Positions 9,144 to 18,194 of a stretch of DNA of 64,000 nucleotides are shown here, in pieces; the stretch's first letter is position 1, and every line of letters begins with the position of its first letter. Source of the stretch: Bacillus sp. ISL-34. GTDB lineage: Bacteria > Bacillota > Bacilli > Bacillales > DSM-1321. The stretch spans positions 1 to 64,000 of the forward strand of contig NZ_JAGGQJ010000008.1 of the NCBI RefSeq assembly GCF_018613325.1. The letters are read 5' to 3'. The position numbers and the translations under genes were made by a program. The notes under the pieces are model-generated. The model did not search any database, was not told the DNA's origin, and saw nothing but the letters and a program-made list of their open reading frames with translations.

Positions 9144-10904
9144 CTATTCATTAACAAGCGGAAATTCTAGTGGAATCACTATTTTAATGGAAAATCCTTG
9201 TCCTTGATACGTATCCACTTCCAGGCCTGCTTTTGATCCATAATTTAGAACTAAACGATCATAAATATTTTTCAGACCGATATGATTATGTGAATATGTG
9301 CTTTCATGTGGGGACGCGTATATATTTTCTCTTAATATTCGAAGCTCCGCCTGAGTCAAACTAGGACCCGTATTTTCAACGATAAGGTGTAAAAATTCTC
9401 CTTGTATTTCTCCATAAATAGTTAAATGAGCATGATAGAAACCTTCTTCATAACTGTGTTTAAAAAAGTTTTCAACGAGGGGCTGAAGAATCATACTTGG
9501 AATCGTCATATCAAGAATCGTCTCGCTTAATTTAATAGAATAGTTCACATTGTTTCCAAAACGCTCCATTTGAAGGTTTAGGTATGCTTCTATATAATTC
9601 ATTTCATCTCGAACCAACACCCATTGGTTTGCCTTAATGGAGTAGCGCATCATTTTAGATAGTGACGTCAATAAATGGTAAACTCTTGGAGAATTAGATC
9701 TTAGGGCAACTGCACCAATAGATTGTAACGAATTAAATAAGAAATGCGGATTAACCTGAGATTTTAATGCTCTGAATTGGTTTTTCCTATTTTCTATTTC
9801 GAGTTTATATTCTCTTTCAATGTGTAGATTGATTCGGTTCATCATATCCTTCATATGTTTTTCCAGCTCACCAATTTCGTCTTTTCTTCCATCATCAAAG
9901 GGGACATCCATATTTCCACCTTTGATTGTTCTCACTTTCTTGCTAAGAAGTTTAATGGGACGAGTAATTCTGTATGAAATAATACCAATCATTAATAGCC
10001 CTAACAAGCCGACTATTAGTCCTACAATTATATTTGTATAGGCAGTCTTCCGGACATCATCGAATAATACATGATTAGGGGTTATCTTAACTAATTTCCA
10101 ATGATTTAGTGTTCCTGATAATGTTTTGGTTAAGATAATATCTTCACTCGTAATCTGCTTTTTAAAATCAGGAGTAACGGATTTTCCTATAAGGGACCGA
10201 TCATTTGCATACATGACAATGTTATGCGAATCCATAAGTATTACAGATTCTTCATCCTTTTGAACAAGGCTGTTACATATACGTGCATAGGCATCTAAAT
10301 CTATATCAACGGTAATTATTCCGAGATATTCATTTGAAGGCACATCGACTATTTTATGGTGAAAAGTCATCACCATTGTGTCGTCCGACTGGGGAATGAT
10401 CGCTGTGTCATTGTAATTTTGAATTTGATGTGGCGGCTCAATCATGTAATTAGAGTCAGAGTTATAAAATTGTTTTATCGGATCCTCATTTAATAAATCG
10501 GGTTGAGGTTTCCGGGCACTGACCGTCGCATTATAAACTGTAAACGATTCTTTATCCTTATCAATATAAAAACGTACTTGACGGATTTCGTTTCGCATCA
10601 GATAAAAGGTTTCTATACTTTTTTCCATCGCAATCGGGTTAAAGTATATCGAGTCTTCAAAACCATTTTTAAAAATCCGGAATAAATCGGGATTTCGATA
10701 TAATAGATAGGGAAGATTAATCATGTCATCAAAGTATTGCTCCAGTTCTTCAGCGTTTTTCTGAAGTTGTTCTTGGCTATTTTCAAGCTCATGTCTCTCC
10801 ACACTATTTTTTGTATAGCTGTAAATCAGAAACACTGATAGAAAATACGGTAAGATGATAAAAAGAAATAACATTAACAATAAGCGACTTTGAATGGTTT
10901 TCAC
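9144..10904 (-). CDS. Sensor histidine kinase (YesM-like)
   Basis: 586 aa from GTG at 10904, eight bases after AAAGGGG; the GTG at 10922 lacks a site. Order: transmembrane helix 1 (~6-29), a large extracellular sensing domain (~30-290, dCache-like), helix 2 (~292-314), HAMP (~315-366), His-kinase domain with phosphoacceptor His387 in QVNPHFLFNSLQ, and a HATPase domain ending with GIGLKN-like GLKNIYDRL. This is the LytS/YesM class usually paired with YesN regulators controlling carbohydrate use. Extracellular sensing fits a role in responding to sucrose, levan or a ligand carried by the neighbouring lipoprotein. Confidence 0.92.
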   Translation of the reverse strand: MKTIQSRLLLMLFLFIILPYFLSVFLIYSYTKNSVERHELENSQEQLQKNAEELEQYFDDMINLPYLLYRNPDLFRIFKNGFEDSIYFNPIAMEKSIETFYLMRNEIRQVRFYIDKDKESFTVYNATVSARKPQPDLLNEDPIKQFYNSDSNYMIEPPHQIQNYNDTAIIPQSDDTMVMTFHHKIVDVPSNEYLGIITVDIDLDAYARICNSLVQKDEESVILMDSHNIVMYANDRSLIGKSVTPDFKKQITSEDIILTKTLSGTLNHWKLVKITPNHVLFDDVRKTAYTNIIVGLIVGLLGLLMIGIISYRITRPIKLLSKKVRTIKGGNMDVPFDDGRKDEIGELEKHMKDMMNRINLHIEREYKLEIENRKNQFRALKSQVNPHFLFNSLQSIGAVALRSNSPRVYHLLTSLSKMMRYSIKANQWVLVRDEMNYIEAYLNLQMERFGNNVNYSIKLSETILDMTIPSMILQPLVENFFKHSYEEGFYHAHLTIYGEIQGEFLHLIVENTGPSLTQAELRILRENIYASPHESTYSHNHIGLKNIYDRLVLNYGSKAGLEVDTYQGQGFSIKIVIPLEFPLVNE

Positions 10905-11258
10905 AGAAGGTGCCCCTTTCACTAAAGGCCCATTTTTTATTTATGCAGAGTTTATATAAACGTTACAAACAAATAATCCTTAGCTCCATTTTATTATGAT
11001 GCAGTTTTTCTGCTTTATTTAGTCTTAAGAGTTTATGAAGGGATTGCTCTAGATTGAAACACTTAAACTACAGTGACGGCGACCCACATAAATTATTAAA
11101 AAGATTTTGTCAGTCTTGAATTACTATTTTAAAACTATATCAAATAAACACGTATCGTCAACAAGGCATAAACACATGATGCACATTGAGAATATGGAGC
11201 AAAAACGAGAAATTCATAATTTATCATTTTTCAAAGTTAGAAGAAAGGAAGAGTATAA
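10905..11258 (-). promoter_or_regulatory. Upstream region of the kinase-regulator operon with a third TAAGACTAA site
   Basis: TAAGACTAA (minus strand, 11019-11027) repeats the motif of the sacB promoter; a CATAAT hexamer follows about 20 bases on. The rest of the gap is AT-rich and I see no gene in it. Confidence 0.35.
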
Positions 11259-11315
11259 ATGATTACGATTATAGGAGCTGGTTACTGTTTGTTCCGCTAC
11301 ACTGTTATGTATTGA
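11259..11315 (+). pseudogene. Stump of a nucleotide-binding oxidoreductase gene
   Basis: A good ribosome site (GAAAGGAAG) precedes ATG at 11259. The first eight codons read MITIIGAG, the classic start of FAD/NAD(P)-dependent oxidoreductases, but the frame drifts and stops after 18 codons. A strong terminator follows at 11416. The arrangement suggests an internal deletion that removed nearly all of the gene. Confidence 0.4.
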
Positions 11316-11415
11316 AAATGCTCGGCAGTTGTTCATTCATATGTTGGAAGAATAGTATTTGTATGTATGCTTCAAATGAAAAGGATATGGGCTTATCCTT
11401 TGAAATCTGAATCGG

Positions 11416-11440
11416 AGAGTTGCTTTTGCAGCTCTTTTTT
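11416..11440 (+). terminator. Intrinsic terminator
   Basis: AGAGTTGC and GCAGCTCT arms with a TTTT loop and a following T run; probably belonged to the deleted oxidoreductase gene. Confidence 0.75.
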
Positions 11441-11546
11441 AGTTGAAGTGCGAACGCAAAAGAAAATGATAGATGCGAACTCGATGAAAAACCTAAGGCA
11501 TTGTCCAAATTAAAATCATAATGGCATTAGCATGAATGAAATTAAT

Positions 11547-12182
11547 TTAATTGAATTGAATGCCACTATAAACATGATCCCAAATGGCCTCATCCCAAAT
11601 CTGGTTAGGAACTTCTAAAACACAAACATTTTCTAGATTCCATTCTAATTCTGAAATACTTGTTGCATCATCCGAGGGTATTAATATTAATGCAATAAAT
11701 TCTTTTTCTTTTAACATGTCCTGCATTGCTTGTTGAAACAAATAGGCTTGTTCATATTTTGTTGACCATCTTACAAATAGGATTGAATCACTATCGTTGA
11801 TCGTTTCATTGAATCTTGTTATTCTTTTATCTAAATTTTCTTTGAAATCGGGATATGTTTCAAACCATTCTTTATCAGGCAGGATGAGGAAATCGTGAAC
11901 TGAAATAACTTTATAATGGTTATCTCTGACCAAATAGGTATTTACAGCATTTATATCTACGTCATCGTCAAAATAAGTACCGGAACCATCTACTAAAGTC
12001 ATATATTCCTTGAACTGATTTCTATATAGCCTAGCCACTTCTGCAAATGACTCAGAATAGACCCAGTCAAGAGGCAAAGAAAATATTCTTAAACCAAGTC
12101 TTCCTAGGTTCAAAGTGGGAGTGCAAGCACTGCCACAAGGAATGATTACATCATAAGATTTCTTGATTTCGGTTAATTTCAC
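11547..12182 (-). CDS. DUF1796 family putative cysteine peptidase
   Basis: 211 aa, no signal peptide. The N-terminal motif IPCGSACTPTLNLGRLGLR followed by SLPLDW is characteristic of the DUF1796 family, annotated as papain-like putative cysteine peptidases; Cys16 or Cys20 would be the nucleophile and His96 (SVHDF) a candidate partner. Substrate is unknown. It stands alone, with an AT-rich gap on both sides, and the ribosome site (AAAGGGGG) is good. Function is inferred only from the family. Confidence 0.65.
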   Translation of the reverse strand: MKLTEIKKSYDVIIPCGSACTPTLNLGRLGLRIFSLPLDWVYSESFAEVARLYRNQFKEYMTLVDGSGTYFDDDVDINAVNTYLVRDNHYKVISVHDFLILPDKEWFETYPDFKENLDKRITRFNETINDSDSILFVRWSTKYEQAYLFQQAMQDMLKEKEFIALILIPSDDATSISELEWNLENVCVLEVPNQIWDEAIWDHVYSGIQFN

Positions 12183-12329
12183 TATTAATCCCCCTTTCTA
12201 TATAATCAATACTATATTAGGATGATTTTCTTTTTATTGATTGGACAAACTAAAAAAAGGCTTCAGAGCAGGCAATGCAACTTGATTATTTGTAGGTATT
12301 AAAATGGTTTTAGATATCTTTTTAGACAA

Positions 12330-12364
12330 AGCAAAACGCATGCCCAAGAATTAAGAGCATGCGT
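12330..12364 (-). terminator. Terminator of the class D beta-lactamase gene
   Basis: Perfect ACGCATGC/GCATGCGT arms, 7 bases beyond the stop, followed on the minus strand by TTTTG. Confidence 0.65.
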
Positions 12365-12370
12365 GAACTT

Positions 12371-13162
12371 TTATTCTTCTGTGATATCCAACTCTTTCAG
12401 GGCATCAAGCGTAATCGTTTTGGCTTTGCCTCCGCTGCCGTCGATGTTCGTTGCGAAGGCCCATTTTCCTTTGTCAGTTTCGATGTAACCCACATACCAA
12501 CCCAATCCCATATCGGAAAGGCGTGTACCGGTCTTTCCATGGAGGACATATGAGTCTGCTTCTTCATTGATCATGATTCTCTTTACGGTCCTCATATGCT
12601 GCTTATCGATAGGCAGTTTTTCCTCTACAAGGTTTTCGATGAATTTGACTTGTTCCCGGGCAGAAATCTTTATGCTGCTGTCGAGCCAGAACTGATCGAT
12701 CCCACCGGAGATATCACGATTGCCATAATCGAGCAGGTTCACATATTGCTGCATATTTTCCGCCCCGATATCGCGGGCCATTGCCTGATAATACCAAATC
12801 ACAGAATGCCTCATGGCTGAAGCCAGCGTATGATCTCTGTTCCAATCCTCAAATTCCCTGAATACGCCATCCCAGCGCTTCACTTCATATTCATCGCTCA
12901 CCGCTTTTGTCTGTAAGCCAATTAATGCATTCGCAATTTTAAATGTCGATTCTGGAGTGTAGCGTACCTTACTTCTCTGTTTGTTATAGATAAAAACTTT
13001 ATCATTTTTTAAGTTTTGGAGAACCATCGTACCTTCCGCACCATCGAAAGACTCCCCAATATCCAGTTCTTTCACCTTTTGATCGTTTGCACTAGCATGA
13101 ATCGTGCTCATGGAACCAGTGACTAGCAGGACAAGAATGAAACATAACGTTTTAATTTTCAT
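12371..13162 (-). CDS. Class D (OXA-type) beta-lactamase
   Basis: 263 aa, secreted (signal peptide to about residue 24, HASA-ND). All class D motifs are present: Ser72-Thr-Phe-Lys75 (nucleophile and carbamylated lysine), Ser120-Val-Ile, Tyr146-Gly-Asn, Trp159 and Lys210-Thr-Gly. Class D enzymes occur in Bacillus (for example the BPU-1/BSU-1 group); YbxI of B. subtilis is a relative with weak activity. AAAGGAG precedes the ATG. No regulator of the BlaI/BlaR type is adjacent, so expression may be constitutive. Hydrolytic spectrum cannot be read from the sequence. Confidence 0.9.
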   Translation of the reverse strand: MKIKTLCFILVLLVTGSMSTIHASANDQKVKELDIGESFDGAEGTMVLQNLKNDKVFIYNKQRSKVRYTPESTFKIANALIGLQTKAVSDEYEVKRWDGVFREFEDWNRDHTLASAMRHSVIWYYQAMARDIGAENMQQYVNLLDYGNRDISGGIDQFWLDSSIKISAREQVKFIENLVEEKLPIDKQHMRTVKRIMINEEADSYVLHGKTGTRLSDMGLGWYVGYIETDKGKWAFATNIDGSGGKAKTITLDALKELDITEE

Positions 13163-13361
13163 TACACACTCTCCTTTAAGGCATGGATTGATCGATCATC
13201 AGAAGTAATTTCCAAAAATAGGTTGATAGCTAAAGTATACCTATTCAGACTAAAAAACGAAACCTTATTCTTGGATTCTGTCTGGATATATCAATCAAGG
13301 AGGAATGAAGCGGGTAGGTAATGAATATATAGAGCAAACGATAGAATGGGAGGAATCTATC

Positions 13362-14006
13362 ATGAAGGTTAACCAAAGAAAAATAAATAGTAATGAAAAA
13401 GAAATTACATACACACATATTGAAAACGGAAGTCCAGCCGTTTGTTTTATGTTTTCAGGTGCGGGGTACACGTATGAGAAGCCGTTATTCTATTATTCGA
13501 CGATGGTCATGCTTCAAAACCAGTATGATGTCGTGCATATTCATTACGCTTACGACCAGGATATTTTCAAGCATCCATTGGTAGATATCACAAAAGTGAT
13601 CGTTAATGATATGAATCCCGTCATTACGGAAGTACTTCAAAATCATGAATATCAAAGAACAGTGTTTCTAGGCAAATCACTTGGTACCATACCCATCATC
13701 AACGGAATCATGAAAAGTGAGCGGTTTATGAATGCCAAAATGATTTTGCTTACGCCACTTTTGAAGTTTGATTCGATTTTTGAAGGGTTATTGAGCAGCA
13801 ATCATTCAGCACATATAGTTATAGGAGAAAAAGATCACCATTATATTCCAGGTAAGATTGAAATGATTGAAAATAAAACGAACATAAGCGTGGATAAGAT
13901 TCCACATGCAAATCATTCTTTGGATATTGAACCTTTGAATACTTCAAGGTCGATTTCCATGCTAGAAGGTGTCATCAATAGAATGGAAGAATTCTTAAAA
14001 AAATGA
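13362..14006 (+). CDS. Alpha/beta hydrolase
   Basis: 214 aa from ATG 13362, preceded by GGGAGGAATC; upstream in-frame Met at 13305 sits too close to its site. The nucleophile elbow is GKSLGT (G-x-S-x-G) after a VFLGKS strand; HANHS near the C-terminus supplies the catalytic His, and the region GEKDHHY provides the acid. No signal peptide, so cytoplasmic. Substrate unknown. Confidence 0.75.
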   Translation: MKVNQRKINSNEKEITYTHIENGSPAVCFMFSGAGYTYEKPLFYYSTMVMLQNQYDVVHIHYAYDQDIFKHPLVDITKVIVNDMNPVITEVLQNHEYQRTVFLGKSLGTIPIINGIMKSERFMNAKMILLTPLLKFDSIFEGLLSSNHSAHIVIGEKDHHYIPGKIEMIENKTNISVDKIPHANHSLDIEPLNTSRSISMLEGVINRMEEFLKK

Positions 14007-14086
14007 CTCCTTACATGAGCTCGGGTTGGTGGAGGGGGAAAATGTTATAATAATGGTATTGTAGTTTGGTTATGAAGGGAGAAATC

Positions 14087-14470
14087 ATGGAGGGAACCAA
14101 TACATTTCATTCAATTGACGAATACAATATACAATTTCCCGAAGAGGTACAGGAGATACTCAAAACGTTAAGAAAAGTCATAAAGGATGCAGCATCGGAT
14201 GCAGAAGAGAAGATAAGCTATCAAATGCCCACTTTTGTTTTATATGGAAATCTGGTACATTTCGCTGCCTATAAAAAACATATAGGATTCTATCCAACTC
14301 CAAGCGCGATCTCTGCCTTTAAATCTGCTTTAACGGAATATAAATGTTCAAAAGGGGCCGTTCAGTTTCCACTAAACAAACCAATTCCTTATGAATTAAT
14401 AACCGAGATGGTTATATTTAGAGTGGAAGAGAACAAAAAGAAAGCAGAAGGGACATTGAAAAAGAAATAA
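14087..14470 (+). CDS. DUF1801 / YdhG-type protein (iron chaperone-like)
   Basis: 127 aa from the ATG after AAGGGAG; in-frame TTG at 14066 has no site. The sequence matches the YdhG/DUF1801 fold: EVQEILKTLRKVIKDAASDAEEKISYQMPTF-type core, a FAAYKKHIGFYP strand pair and GAVQFPLNKPIP. B. subtilis YdhG is described as a frataxin-like iron chaperone; whether this protein does the same is inference. Confidence 0.75.
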   Translation: MEGTNTFHSIDEYNIQFPEEVQEILKTLRKVIKDAASDAEEKISYQMPTFVLYGNLVHFAAYKKHIGFYPTPSAISAFKSALTEYKCSKGAVQFPLNKPIPYELITEMVIFRVEENKKKAEGTLKKK

Positions 14471-14552
14471 TAACAGAAATGATTATCAGAATTCTGCGAA
14501 AATTTAACATTTGATTGTGAGATTCAAGACGATAGAGAAGGGTGGAAATAGT

Positions 14553-15044
14553 ATGTTCAAAAAATTATTCAGTAAAAAAGAAAGTGTGGAACAGCTGCTT
14601 GCTCCAATAAATGGACAAGTAATAAATATTGAAGATGTTCCAGATCCGGTGTTTTCCGGTAAGATGATGGGGGACGGGATAGCGATTCTTCCTGAGGAGG
14701 GGCTCGTTGTTTCTCCTATTGATGCAGAAGTGATCCAGGTTTTTCATACTAAACATGCACTAGGCCTCCGTACAAAGCATGGCATTGAATTGTTAATTCA
14801 TATTGGATTAGAAACAGTGAACCTGAAAGGCGAGGGATTCGAAGTCCATGTCACAGAAGGGCAAAGGGTAAAAGCAGGGGACAAGCTTGTTACATTTGAT
14901 ATTGAATTTCTAAAATCCAAAGCTCCAAGCATCGTAACTCCGATTGTTGTCACGAATGGCGACCTGGTTGAAAAAATGGAAAAAACAAATAGTACCCAAG
15001 CAAATATTAACGAAACACAGATTATGAGTGTTTATTTGAAGTAG
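14553..15044 (+). CDS. PTS glucose-type EIIA component
   Basis: 163 aa stand-alone EIIA-Glc (Crr/YpqE type). Two conserved histidines are visible: His68 (HTKHALG) and phosphoacceptor His83 (LLIHIGLETV). GEGFEVHVTEGQRVKAGDKL is the second family hallmark. The ATG at 14553 follows AGGGTGG. It would accept phosphate from HPr-P and pass it to EIIB domains of sugar permeases encoded elsewhere. Followed by a strong terminator, so monocistronic. Confidence 0.92.
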   Translation: MFKKLFSKKESVEQLLAPINGQVINIEDVPDPVFSGKMMGDGIAILPEEGLVVSPIDAEVIQVFHTKHALGLRTKHGIELLIHIGLETVNLKGEGFEVHVTEGQRVKAGDKLVTFDIEFLKSKAPSIVTPIVVTNGDLVEKMEKTNSTQANINETQIMSVYLK

Positions 15045-15098
15045 GGGCTTAATCGTCAAGTGCCTTCTATATTAGAAACTTCTAAACAAGAAAAACAC

Positions 15099-15150
15099 GT
15101 AAAAACAGTCCTTGCAGGTAATGCTGGCAAGGTTGTTTTTACTTTTTTTG
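15099..15150 (+). terminator. Terminator after EIIA gene
   Basis: Stem built from GTAAAAACA with TGTTTTTAC and inner CCTTGC with GCAAGG, then seven T. Confidence 0.85.
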
Positions 15151-15309
15151 GTAGAATGAAGTTTAAAGTGCTAACGTCGGCGATGGTTCTTGAATTGGTT
15201 TTATGAATGGGGGGACTGTGATCTCTCCTTTTTTTGCTGCAAGCAGGATAATCGAAAAATGCAGCGAATAGTAGGTGGTGAACAAATAAATCAAGCGAGG
15301 GTGAATTGG

Positions 15310-15726
15310 ATGGGAGTTCAAGCAGAAAAGATCTTTGTAAACTTGCCTGTTAAAGATTTGGATGCCTCAGTAGAATTTTTCACAAAGGTCGGCTTTGAAT
15401 TTAACGAGCAAATGACCAATGAAAATGCGACATGCATGGTTATCAGCGAGTCCATATATGTCATGTTATTGGTGGAAGATTACTTTAAAACGTTTACCAA
15501 GAAGGAAATCCCGGATTCTGCAGCGAGTACGGAAGCCATCGTCGCCCTGTCCGTTAAAAGTAAGGAAGAAGTCGATGAGATCGTGAATAGGGCACTGGAT
15601 GTTGGCGGAAAGCCTTTTAATGAAGCCATTGATCATGGTTTCATGTACGGTTGGAGTTTTCTGGATATCGACGGACATTCTTGGGAAGTATTTTACATGG
15701 ACGAAAGCGGATTTAATCAAAATTAA
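15310..15726 (+). CDS. VOC (glyoxalase/bleomycin-resistance fold) family protein
   Basis: 138 aa from ATG 15310 with GAGGGTGA upstream; a longer frame from 15190 lacks a site. KIFVNLPVKDLDASVEFFTK and the closing DIDGHSWEVFYMD are typical of VOC proteins of the 'lactoylglutathione lyase-like' group. Catalytic role is not defined for this subgroup. Monocistronic. Confidence 0.8.
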   Translation: MGVQAEKIFVNLPVKDLDASVEFFTKVGFEFNEQMTNENATCMVISESIYVMLLVEDYFKTFTKKEIPDSAASTEAIVALSVKSKEEVDEIVNRALDVGGKPFNEAIDHGFMYGWSFLDIDGHSWEVFYMDESGFNQN

Positions 15727-15737
15727 ATCAAAAGCAA

Positions 15738-15773
15738 GGCACAATCCTTCACGAAGGACTGTGTCTTTTTTTT
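15738..15773 (+). terminator. Terminator after VOC gene
   Basis: CACAATCCTT and AAGGACTGTG arms followed by eight T. Confidence 0.8.
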
Positions 15774-15807
15774 GAAGTGTTAAGTAAGCGATCTTACCTG
15801 ATGTGAT

Positions 15808-16323
15808 TCATAACAATACAGGGCTAATGTCCTTCCACTCATAAACCAATAGATTCAATTCAGCACCAGCCATTTTGACTTTTTCGGTTTTAAGCAACTC
15901 AGCACCAAATGCCTCATAAAAGTATCGAGATTTATTACCTTCGAGCACCTCAGCGAAAATGGTCTTGAATCCCAGTTCTTCGAATTTAAAGAATAATTCC
16001 TTGATGAGATTCTTACCTATCCCCATTCTTTGAAAATTTTCGAGGATATATATTGAAGTTAAATCACCCGAATCCTCAACCTTATTCGTTTCCCTTTTCC
16101 CGCCACTTATAAATCCTACTATTCTTCCCTCGTTATTTTCAGCAACATAAACATAATTTCCATCTCTAGTTAAATTCTTTATCCATAATTCTTTCCTTTT
16201 CTCATAAGACAGATTATCTAAAAAATCACTCGGCATTATATCTTTATATGTGGTTCGCCAGCAATCCACATGGACTTTTGCTATACCTTCAGCATCAGCC
16301 ACCGTTGCCTCTCTTATTAGCAT
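15808..16323 (-). CDS. GNAT-family N-acetyltransferase
   Basis: 171 aa. N-terminal IREATVADAEGIAKVHVDCW and acetyl-CoA motif A QRMGIGKNLI are typical of GNAT enzymes; the fold is complete. AAAGGAGG precedes the ATG. It is convergent with the VOC gene. Substrate unknown. Confidence 0.85.
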   Translation of the reverse strand: MLIREATVADAEGIAKVHVDCWRTTYKDIMPSDFLDNLSYEKRKELWIKNLTRDGNYVYVAENNEGRIVGFISGGKRETNKVEDSGDLTSIYILENFQRMGIGKNLIKELFFKFEELGFKTIFAEVLEGNKSRYFYEAFGAELLKTEKVKMAGAELNLLVYEWKDISPVLL

Positions 16324-16493
16324 ATTAGTTCCTCCTTTTTTGAAGTTTGCTATAGTCCTTATTTTTTACTAATATTATCCATTTTGCAATTATATATATT
16401 CCGATTGAAACAGCCATGTTTCGGAGATAAAACTATAGATTTCGTCGATATTTCTGACTCCTGCAAAAAAAGAGATAAACCTTTAAATTGATA

Positions 16494-16522
16494 TTGAAGA
16501 TTGCAGAATAGTTTGATAGAAT
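16494..16522 (+). promoter_or_regulatory. Sigma-A promoter of serA
   Basis: TTGAAG (16494-16499), 17-bp spacer, TAGAAT (16517-16522). Transcription would start near 16529, just ahead of the riboswitch. Confidence 0.6.
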
Positions 16523-16535
16523 AAAATAAATGAAA

Positions 16536-16640
16536 AAGACTATGTGCAACTGGCGAAACACGGATAACCGTGAGGGAACACATAGTGTCGTAGCCGTTCG
16601 CCTGGGCAGAGGTAAGGGATTTTATCCCTTGCCTCTTTCT
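16536..16640 (+). promoter_or_regulatory. ZTP (pfl motif) riboswitch with terminator expression platform
   Basis: Conserved pieces of the ZTP aptamer occur in order: stem CTATGTG with CACATAG, ACTGGCGAA inside it, a small hairpin (CACGG/CCGTG) then AGGGAA, and after a linker GCCG with CGCCTGGGCA, which forms the pseudoknot core. Immediately after comes a 13-bp hairpin (arms AGAGGTAAGGGAT and ATCCCTTGCCTCT, 16608-16636) acting as terminator. ZTP/ZMP signals shortage of 10-formyl-tetrahydrofolate; binding would let transcription proceed into serA, raising serine-derived one-carbon units. Confidence 0.85.
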
Positions 16641-16750
16641 GTATATTAACAGATAGTGAAGGTTTAAAGGATGCAGATTTTCATGGGCTTAAAAATCTTG
16701 TCAGTATTTTGAAATTTCAAAACTATCATAATCAAAGAGGAGCAAACAAA

Positions 16751-17950
16751 ATGAGCACAATTCTTTTAGAAAAAGTGAAAACGATCAAAGCGTTAAATAA
16801 TATTGCCGAAAGCGGGCTGAATGTATTCAACAAAGGCGATTTTAAGGTCGATAATGACAGTGAAAACCCTGATGCAATCGTTCTTCGCAGCTATAACATG
16901 CATACTATGGAATTCGGCGATCAGTTAAAAGCAATCGCAAGGGCAGGGGCTGGAGTGAATAATATTCCTGTCGACAAATGTACCGAGCAAGGAATTGTCG
17001 TTTTCAATACACCAGGTGCTAACGCAAACGCTGTAAAAGAAATGGTGCTAACGACATTAATGGCTTCATCTCGTAACCTTTTTGCCGGTGTGGCCTGGAC
17101 AAAGACGCTGGAAGGCGAAGGAGAACAAATTCCAAAGCTCGTCGAAGCAGGAAAGAAACAATTCGTTGGTAAAGAAATCAAGGGAAAAACTCTTGGCGTA
17201 ATCGGTTTAGGAGCGATCGGTGCACTTGTAGCGAATGATGCCCTGGATCTGGACATGGATGTCATTGGGTTTGACCCGTTCATCTCTGTTGATACAGCTT
17301 GGAACTTGTCACGCAATGTACAGCGCGCCATGACGATTGAAGAATTGTTTGCAGAATCTGATTATATTACAGTACACGTTCCATTAACTGACGACACAAG
17401 AGGAATGTTCAACCAAGAAACATTCAGCATCATGAAGCCGGGCGTACATATCTTGAATTTCTCACGCGGCGAGCTAGTGAATGAGACTGATATGCAAGCT
17501 GCATTAGAAAGCGGAAAAGTAGGCAAGTTCATTACAGACTTCCCGAATGAAAATGTGTTGAAAATGAACAATGTCGTTCCAATTCCGCATCTAGGTGCCT
17601 CTACACTAGAATCAGAGGAAAACTGTGCCATCATGGCAGCTCGTCAGTTGAAGAACTTTTTAGAAACAGGAAACATCAAGAACTCTGTGAATTTCCCGAA
17701 CACCTCCCTTCCTTATACAGGAAACCGTCGTGTGGCAACTTTCCACGAAAACGTTCCGAACATGGTTGGGCAAATCACACTGGCTGTATCAAGCTTTAAT
17801 TTGAACATCGCTGACATGGTCAACAGAAGCCGTGGGGGATACGCATATACGATCATCGACATTGACGGTGAAGTAAACGGCGACATCATTCCTGGCTTGG
17901 AAGAAAAAATCAAACAAATCGAAGGCATTGTTACAACTCGCATCATCTAA
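16751..17950 (+). CDS. serA: D-3-phosphoglycerate dehydrogenase (first step of serine synthesis)
   Basis: 399 aa from ATG 16751 behind AGGAGC. NAD-binding motif GLGAIG (152-157), catalytic Arg239 (FSRGE), Glu267 (PNEN) and His280 (PHLGAST) are in place. The last ~80 residues form an ACT-type regulatory domain. It belongs to the shorter ~390-aa class found in Bacillus cereus relatives rather than the long B. subtilis SerA. No serC or serB lies beside it. Control by the ZTP riboswitch links it to one-carbon demand. Confidence 0.9.
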   Translation: MSTILLEKVKTIKALNNIAESGLNVFNKGDFKVDNDSENPDAIVLRSYNMHTMEFGDQLKAIARAGAGVNNIPVDKCTEQGIVVFNTPGANANAVKEMVLTTLMASSRNLFAGVAWTKTLEGEGEQIPKLVEAGKKQFVGKEIKGKTLGVIGLGAIGALVANDALDLDMDVIGFDPFISVDTAWNLSRNVQRAMTIEELFAESDYITVHVPLTDDTRGMFNQETFSIMKPGVHILNFSRGELVNETDMQAALESGKVGKFITDFPNENVLKMNNVVPIPHLGASTLESEENCAIMAARQLKNFLETGNIKNSVNFPNTSLPYTGNRRVATFHENVPNMVGQITLAVSSFNLNIADMVNRSRGGYAYTIIDIDGEVNGDIIPGLEEKIKQIEGIVTTRII

Positions 17951-17973
17951 ATTGAACGGCTCAACTGATAAGT

Positions 17974-18012
17974 GAAAGCCTCAATTCCTTTAAGGAGTTG
18001 GGGCTTTTTTTA
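17974..18012 (+). terminator. Terminator of serA
   Basis: GCCTCAATTCC and GGAGTTGGGGC arms with TTTA loop, followed by seven T. Confidence 0.85.
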
Positions 18013-18194
18013 GGCTTTGTTCATGAAAAGCCACTTATTGTGGTGATCATATTAAACTCACTCACATGTTGAGAACTTAGGGATTACAACGAACTCAGCC
18101 TGTCACGGGTTATGCCGAGCAGCTCGATACAATAAGTTAAGGTCAAAACTTCTTCCAACACGAGCATCGAAATTCTCCAAGATAAAAAAATCTG

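Noticed and set aside
13305-13361. Upstream start for the alpha/beta hydrolase
   Set aside because: AAGGAGG is only one or two bases before that ATG; the ATG at 13362 has proper spacing and starts the conserved part.
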